This document shows positions 59,901-64,000 of a DNA stretch of 64,000 bases, piece after piece. Position 1 is the stretch's first letter. The number at the start of each line of letters is the position of its first letter. Origin of the DNA: CADEED01 sp035765415 (lineage in GTDB: Bacteria > Pseudomonadota > Gammaproteobacteria > Steroidobacterales > Steroidobacteraceae); assembly GCA_035765415.1 (NCBI GenBank), contig DASTXR010000154.1, positions 1-64,000 of the forward strand, given 5' to 3'. Below the pieces are notes generated by a model, which worked only from the letters and a program-made list of their open reading frames with translations, made no database searches and was not told where the DNA came from. The position numbers and the translations under genes were made by a program.

Positions 59901-60908
59901 TCAGAAGATCTTCGCGAATTCCGCCACGTTGGTGGCGTCGTAGATGAAAGGTTTGCTCATCGCGCCGATTCCGTCCGCGGCGAATGTGACCTCGCCCATG
60001 CGGCCCATGGACACGGGCTTCGCTACATCCGCGCCGCGCGCGAAGCGCACCGCAAGCTGCGTCGTCGCGTAGCCGAGGTCGATGGGATTCCAGATCGCGA
60101 ACTTGGGAACTACGCCTTTCTCGACGTACCCGGCCAGCTCCGACGGAAGCCCGAGGCCCGTGACCTTCACCTTGCCCGTGAGCCCCTGGTCCTCGACGGC
60201 GCGCGCCGAGGCCACGATGCCGACGGAGCTGATGCTCACCAGCACCACGAGATCCGGATATTGCTTGAGCAATGCCACTGCCTCGCGATACGACTTGTCG
60301 GACACGTCGTCGCCATACACGACGCTGACGAGCTCGAGTCCGGCATGTTGTGCCAGCGCCTTGCGCATTTCCGCGAGCCAGGAATTCTGGTTGGTGGACG
60401 TGGGCGTGGCCGAAACCACGGCGAATTTGCCTTTCCCCTTGCCATCGATCTGCGGCGCCAGTTCCGCGGTCAGCGCCACCACGGTTTCGCCAATGAGCTG
60501 ATCTGACGAAGGCGCCAGATGCGCCACGCGGCCCGCGGGCGCGACCGCGGAATCGTACGAAACCACTTTGATGCCGCGCTGCATCGCGCGCTTGAGGGTC
60601 GGCACCAGCGCATCGGGATCGTTGGCCGACACGGCGATCGCATCCACACGTTGCGCGATCAGCGAATTGAGCACTTCGATCTGGCCTTCCGCGGTGGGGG
60701 TCGTTGGACCGTTGAAGATCACCTCGGCATCGAGCTCGCTCGCGGCCTCATCGGCGCCCTTGTGGACGGCGTCGAAAAAACCATTGCCCAGTGATTTGGC
60801 TACCACGCCTACGCGTGTGCGCGCCGGCTTGTCAGGCTCGCTCTTGCCACAACCGGAAAGCGCCACGACCAGCAGGCATGCGCCCGCCATCAAGATTCTG
60901 CGTTTCAA
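59901..60908 (-). CDS. rhaS: Rhamnose-type ABC transporter substrate-binding protein
   Basis: A 335-residue sugar-binding lipoprotein (Cys20 in LLVVALSGC) of the RbsB/LsrB type. It has VGVVAKSLGNGFFDAVHKGA, IAVSANDPDALVPTLKRAMQ and GIKVVSYDSAVAPAGRVAHL, which define the two-lobed fold. It would capture L-rhamnose or a related 6-deoxy sugar in the periplasm. It is the first transporter gene after the DeoR regulator (22 bases) and before the ATPase (10 bases). The name follows the rhizobial usage, not the E. coli AraC-type regulator. Confidence 0.84.
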   Translation of the reverse strand: MKRRILMAGACLLVVALSGCGKSEPDKPARTRVGVVAKSLGNGFFDAVHKGADEAASELDAEVIFNGPTTPTAEGQIEVLNSLIAQRVDAIAVSANDPDALVPTLKRAMQRGIKVVSYDSAVAPAGRVAHLAPSSDQLIGETVVALTAELAPQIDGKGKGKFAVVSATPTSTNQNSWLAEMRKALAQHAGLELVSVVYGDDVSDKSYREAVALLKQYPDLVVLVSISSVGIVASARAVEDQGLTGKVKVTGLGLPSELAGYVEKGVVPKFAIWNPIDLGYATTQLAVRFARGADVAKPVSMGRMGEVTFAADGIGAMSKPFIYDATNVAEFAKIF

Positions 60909-60929
60909 CTGGACCCCCGGAGCCCGCGC

Positions 60930-61733
60930 TCACGCGAGCTTTTTGACTTCGTCTTCTTCCGACACTTTCGCGACGATGACCTTGATGCCGGCGCTGCGGA
61001 AATCCTCGAGCTCTTCGGCCTTTGCGCCGTCGTCGGTGACGATCGTGTTGATGCGATCGAGACCCGCCACGATCATCGCGGACTTGCGCCGCAATTTGGA
61101 GCTGTCCGCCATGACGATCACGTGCTCGGAGCGTTTCAGCAGTTTGGTCTGCGCCTGCACGATGAGCGGATCGGCCTCCATCATGCCGAAGCGGTTGAGC
61201 CCGTAACATCCGACGAAAAGCTTGTTGCCCCAGAAGCTCTCGATGGTGTCGTTCTCGAACGGGCTGAGCACGATGTTCTGTTCACGGAAGATCGTGCCAC
61301 CGGGCAGCGTGATGCGGTTGCGGCTGGTCGCAAACAACTTGGCGGCGATCGGAAACGAATTGGTGAGGATGTCGAGATCGGAATTCTCGAGAAACTCCAC
61401 CAGCGCGAAGGTGGTGGTGCCGCCGTTGATGATGATGCTTTCGCCGGGCGCGATGAGCTCGGCCGCCGCGCGCGCGATCGCACGCTTCTGGGGCACGCTC
61501 ACATCCTGGCTCATGGCGAATGGCATGCCCACCAGATGCGGTTGATGACGCGGACGAACCGCCTCAGCGCCGCCGCGAATGCGCTTGACCTCGCCTTTCT
61601 CCGCCAGCGCGTTGATGTCGCGGCGGATAGTGGCCTCGGAGGCGCCCAGCAGATCCAGCAAATCGCCGACGCTCACGATGGATCGCTCGTCGACGAGCTT
61701 CAAAATCAGGTTGTGGCGCTCTTTTTCCAACAT
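60930..61733 (-). CDS. rhaR: DeoR-family regulator of the rhamnose locus
   Basis: A 267-residue DeoR repressor. The HTH is VSVGDLLDLLGASEATIRRD, then INALAEKGEVKRIRGGAEAV. The effector domain has IINGGTTTFALVEFLENSDL and the EHVIVMADSSKLRRKSAMIV signature that binds a phosphorylated sugar. The ligand is probably a rhamnulose intermediate. I use the ATG at 61733 with GAGGG upstream; a GTG at 61742 is also in frame. It starts the minus-strand rha operon and faces rhaD across 139 bases that contain a direct repeat. Confidence 0.86.
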   Translation of the reverse strand: MLEKERHNLILKLVDERSIVSVGDLLDLLGASEATIRRDINALAEKGEVKRIRGGAEAVRPRHQPHLVGMPFAMSQDVSVPQKRAIARAAAELIAPGESIIINGGTTTFALVEFLENSDLDILTNSFPIAAKLFATSRNRITLPGGTIFREQNIVLSPFENDTIESFWGNKLFVGCYGLNRFGMMEADPLIVQAQTKLLKRSEHVIVMADSSKLRRKSAMIVAGLDRINTIVTDDGAKAEELEDFRSAGIKVIVAKVSEEDEVKKLA

Positions 61734-61755
61734 TGGGGTCACCCTCGACCTAGGT

Positions 61756-61784
61756 CGTGATCGATTATGAACGTGATTGATTGT
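61756..61784. promoter_or_regulatory. Direct-repeat operator between the rha operons
   Basis: Two near-identical 13-mers, CGTGATCGATTAT (61756-61768) and CGTGATTGATTGT (61772-61784), lie in tandem with a 16-base period in the 139-base divergent promoter. DeoR-type repressors commonly bind such repeats, so this is the likely control site for both the transporter/kinase operon and rhaD. Confidence 0.6.
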
Positions 61785-61872
61785 ATATGACGGCTTCGTG
61801 TGTTACACAGCCTCACCATTAAATGAGGCCGAACGTGCGTACTTTAGCGCCGGATCGGACCGGAGACATTGG

Positions 61873-64000
61873 ATGACTGTGGTTCAGATGGCGCCCCAGG
61901 CGTCTCTCGAAATCGAGAATCGCTGGGATGACACCCATGCCGCCCGGCTTTCACCTGCCGAGCTGCTGCTTTATCGCTCAAACCTGCTGGGGAGCGACAA
62001 GCGCATCACCAACTTCGGCGGCGGCAACACATCGGCCAAGATCAAGGAAAAGGATCCCCTGACGGGTCAGGACGTCGAGGTGCTCTGGGTCAAGGGCTCG
62101 GGCGGCGACCTTGGCACGATGAAGCTCGACGGTTTCTCCACTCTATATATGGAGAAATTCCTGTCGCTGGAGAAGTTCTACAAGCCCGGCACGGATAACG
62201 ACGCCGTGCTGGTGCCGCTGTATGCGCACAGCGCCTTCAACCTGAATCCGCGAGCCGCCAGCATCGACACGCCGCTGCATGGGCTCATCTCGCGCGCGCA
62301 CGTGGATCACATGCATCCCGATGCGCTCATCGCCATCGCAGCCTCGGCGGATTCGAAGAGGCTCACCGACGAGATTTTCGGCGGCGAGATCGGCTGGTTG
62401 CCCTGGATCCGTCCGGGCTACGAGCTGGGGCTGAAACTTCGCGAACTCACGCAGAAGAATCCCAGGCTCAAAGGCGCCGTCCTCGAGGCGCATGGCCTGT
62501 TCACCTGGGCGGATACTTCCAAGGCCTGCTATGAAAACACGCTGGACATCATCAACCGCGCTACTACGTGGCTGGCCGACAAAAGCCGGGGCAAGCGGCC
62601 TTTCGGCGCCGTCGCCGTACCGGCACTGACCATCGATCGCCGGCGCGAAATCGCCGCCGGCATCATGCCGACGATCCGCGGGCTGATTTCCGGGCTTGGT
62701 GTGGGGGCAGCCTCCGAGGCGGGTGCAGCCCCCACTATAAAAGTGGGTCACTTCGACGATTCCGAAACGGTGCTCGACTTCGTTGGCGGTGAAAAACTCG
62801 CCGGTCTCGCGGCCCTGGGCACTTCCTGCCCGGACCATTTCCTGCGAACGAAGATCTGGCCGGTGGTCCTGCCGTTCGATCCCGCCAAGGATTCGGTCGA
62901 TCAGCTCGCCGCGCGCGTGGCGCCGGCCATCGCGGCCTACCGTGAAAAATACGCGGGCTACTACGACCGTTGTAAGCGACCCAATTCGCCGAAGATGCGT
63001 GACGCCAATCCGGTGGTCTACCTCGTGCCCGGCGTGGGCATGATCACGTTCGCCGCGGACAAGGCCACCGCGCGAATCGCCGGTGAGTTCTACATCAACG
63101 CCATCAACGTGATGCGCGGCGCGGCCAGCGTCTCCACCTACCGCGGCCTGCCCGAGCAGGAAGCGTTCGATATCGAATACTGGCTGCTCGAAGAAGCCAA
63201 GCTGCAGCGCATGCCCAAGCCGAAGCCCTTGGCCGGTCGCGTTGCCCTCATTACCGGGGGCGCGGGTGGCATCGGCCTCGCCACTGCCCGCCGGCTCATG
63301 GACGAAGGCGCCTGCGTGGTGATCTGCGATATCGATCGCGAAGCACTCGCCGGAGCCGAGTCCGATCTCAAGAAGAAGTACGGCAACGACGTCGTCGCCA
63401 GCGCCTGGGTGGATGTCACGCGTGAAGACGCGGTCATCGCCGGCTTCCGCGACAGCTCGTGGAAATTCGGCGGCGTCGACATCTGCATTTCCAATGCCGG
63501 CATCGCCTCCGCCTCACCGGTGGAAGAGACGACGCTCGCGCTCTGGCAGAAGAACATGGACATTCTGTCCACCGGCTATTTCCTGATCGCGCGCCAGGCA
63601 TTCCTGCTGTTCAAGGCGCAGGGCATTGGCGGCTCGATCGTGTTCATCGGCTCGAAGAACGCCCTCGCCGCTTCTCCCGGCGCCGCGGCCTACTGCACCG
63701 CCAAGGCCGCCGAGTTGCACCTGGCGCGTTGCCTCGCGCTCGAAGGCGCGCCGATAGGAATCCGCGTGAACGTCGTGAATCCCGATGCCGTGCTGCGCGG
63801 CTCGCGCATCTGGCAGGGCGAGTGGGCGCAACAGCGCGCGGCCCAGTACAAGAAGAGCGTCGACGAGCTCGAGTCGGTGTATCGCGAGCGCAGCCTGTTG
63901 AAGCGCAGCGTTTACCCTGAAGATGTGGCCGAGGCGGTGGCATTCTTCGCGTCCGAACGTTCCGCCAAGTCGACGGGCAACATCGTGAACGTCGATGCCG
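61873..64000 (+). CDS. rhaD: Bifunctional rhamnulose-1-phosphate aldolase / SDR dehydrogenase (3' end outside window)
   Basis: The reading frame is open from the ATG at 61873 to the window end (709 codons). The N-terminal ~440 residues are a class II aldolase: FGGGNTSAKI, VKGSGGDLGTM, SRAHVDHMHPDALIAIAA and LEAHGLFTW carry the metal and phosphate ligands. From about residue 455 an SDR domain follows, with ITGGAGGIGLATARRLMDEG, SNAGIAS, and Tyr/Lys in GAAAYCTAKAAELHLA. This is the RhaD/RhaE type that cleaves L-rhamnulose-1-phosphate and oxidises L-lactaldehyde to lactate. A palindromic insert lies at codons 277-288. Only the last SDR residues are missing. Confidence 0.92.
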   Translation, partial: MTVVQMAPQASLEIENRWDDTHAARLSPAELLLYRSNLLGSDKRITNFGGGNTSAKIKEKDPLTGQDVEVLWVKGSGGDLGTMKLDGFSTLYMEKFLSLEKFYKPGTDNDAVLVPLYAHSAFNLNPRAASIDTPLHGLISRAHVDHMHPDALIAIAASADSKRLTDEIFGGEIGWLPWIRPGYELGLKLRELTQKNPRLKGAVLEAHGLFTWADTSKACYENTLDIINRATTWLADKSRGKRPFGAVAVPALTIDRRREIAAGIMPTIRGLISGLGVGAASEAGAAPTIKVGHFDDSETVLDFVGGEKLAGLAALGTSCPDHFLRTKIWPVVLPFDPAKDSVDQLAARVAPAIAAYREKYAGYYDRCKRPNSPKMRDANPVVYLVPGVGMITFAADKATARIAGEFYINAINVMRGAASVSTYRGLPEQEAFDIEYWLLEEAKLQRMPKPKPLAGRVALITGGAGGIGLATARRLMDEGACVVICDIDREALAGAESDLKKKYGNDVVASAWVDVTREDAVIAGFRDSSWKFGGVDICISNAGIASASPVEETTLALWQKNMDILSTGYFLIARQAFLLFKAQGIGGSIVFIGSKNALAASPGAAAYCTAKAAELHLARCLALEGAPIGIRVNVVNPDAVLRGSRIWQGEWAQQRAAQYKKSVDELESVYRERSLLKRSVYPEDVAEAVAFFASERSAKSTGNIVNVDA
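62701..62735 (+). repeat. Palindromic element inside rhaD
   Basis: GTGGGGGC (62701-62708) and GCCCCCAC (62728-62735) are perfect inverted arms around a 19-base centre that itself contains GCCTCCGAGGC (62710-62720). It is read in frame as VGAASEAGAAP, an alanine/glycine-rich stretch within otherwise conserved enzyme sequence just before KVGHFDDS. It looks like a small REP-like palindrome inserted into the gene without breaking it. Confidence 0.55.

Noticed and set aside
1..64000. CRISPR arrays, insertion sequences, prophage, tRNA or rRNA genes
   Set aside because: I looked for regularly spaced repeats, transposase or integrase motifs and tRNA-like stem patterns and found none I could support.

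Overview
The window is dense, GC-rich bacterial chromosome. It holds about 70 genes, mostly in tight operons with 4-base ATGA/GTGA/TTGA overlaps. I see no tRNA, rRNA, CRISPR array, transposase or phage gene. Several features point to an aerobic, polysaccharide-degrading gammaproteobacterium, perhaps of the Steroidobacter/Nevskiales kind: two large Caulobacter-type TonB-dependent receptors, a C5 haem pathway using HemJ and HemF, many lipoproteins, a FixLJ-type pair and a rhamnose locus of the rhizobial kind. The taxonomic placement is inference from gene families only.

Layout. Bases 1-8.3 kb hold small accessory and housekeeping genes: alpha/beta hydrolase, epimerase, GNAT, truncated haemoglobin, Nudix, bactofilin with a zinc-ribbon partner, XRE regulator with an Imm35 immunity protein, and membrane proteins. 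Bases 8.3-13.8 kb match E. coli ydcSTUV-patD in order: a putrescine/spermidine-type ABC importer plus gamma-aminobutyraldehyde dehydrogenase. Bases 13.9-18.2 kb carry two lipoproteins and a MocR regulator divergent from a threonine-dehydratase-like gene, cupin and GNAT; the divergent promoter has an 11-bp-spaced direct repeat. Bases 18.2-25.2 kb carry a patatin-like lipoprotein, a tandem universal stress protein, FixL/FixJ-like signalling genes with two extra receiver proteins, and an M48 protease.

Bases 25.5-36.2 kb are a uronate (pectin breakdown) locus: TonB receptor, two exported esterases, a FAH-type hydratase, a LacI regulator, KduI, KduD, a 38-residue coupled ORF and a beta-hydroxyacid dehydrogenase. 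Four near-identical TGACACCGGT sites lie before the TonB receptor, the hydratase, lacI and kduI, so a self-regulated LacI regulon can be read directly from the sequence. Bases 36.2-48.9 kb are an iron/haem block. hemP sits behind a clear Fur box, a bacterioferritin is present, and a nine-gene operon runs hemE-hemA-hemC-hemL-kinase-regulator-hemF-hemH-hemJ with almost no gaps and a two-component system inside it; hemD is divergent. hemB is not in the window.

Bases 49-64 kb return to plant polysaccharides: a GH39 glycosidase with its own TonB receptor, an exported PL22 oligogalacturonide lyase whose product is the KduI substrate, and a rhamnose locus. That locus has kinase, two permeases, ATPase, binding protein and DeoR regulator on one strand, and the bifunctional aldolase/dehydrogenase rhaD on the other, cut by the window end. 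PL22, KduI/KduD and rhamnose catabolism together suggest growth on rhamnogalacturonan-type pectin (inference).

The most unusual signals are the haem operon with its embedded two-component system, divergent glutamyl-tRNA reductase and 98-base hemC/hemL overlap; the four-site LacI regulon; a palindromic insert inside rhaD; the coupled mini-ORF; and rare TTA and NCT codons concentrated in a recurring CTAAC/GTTAG pentamer.
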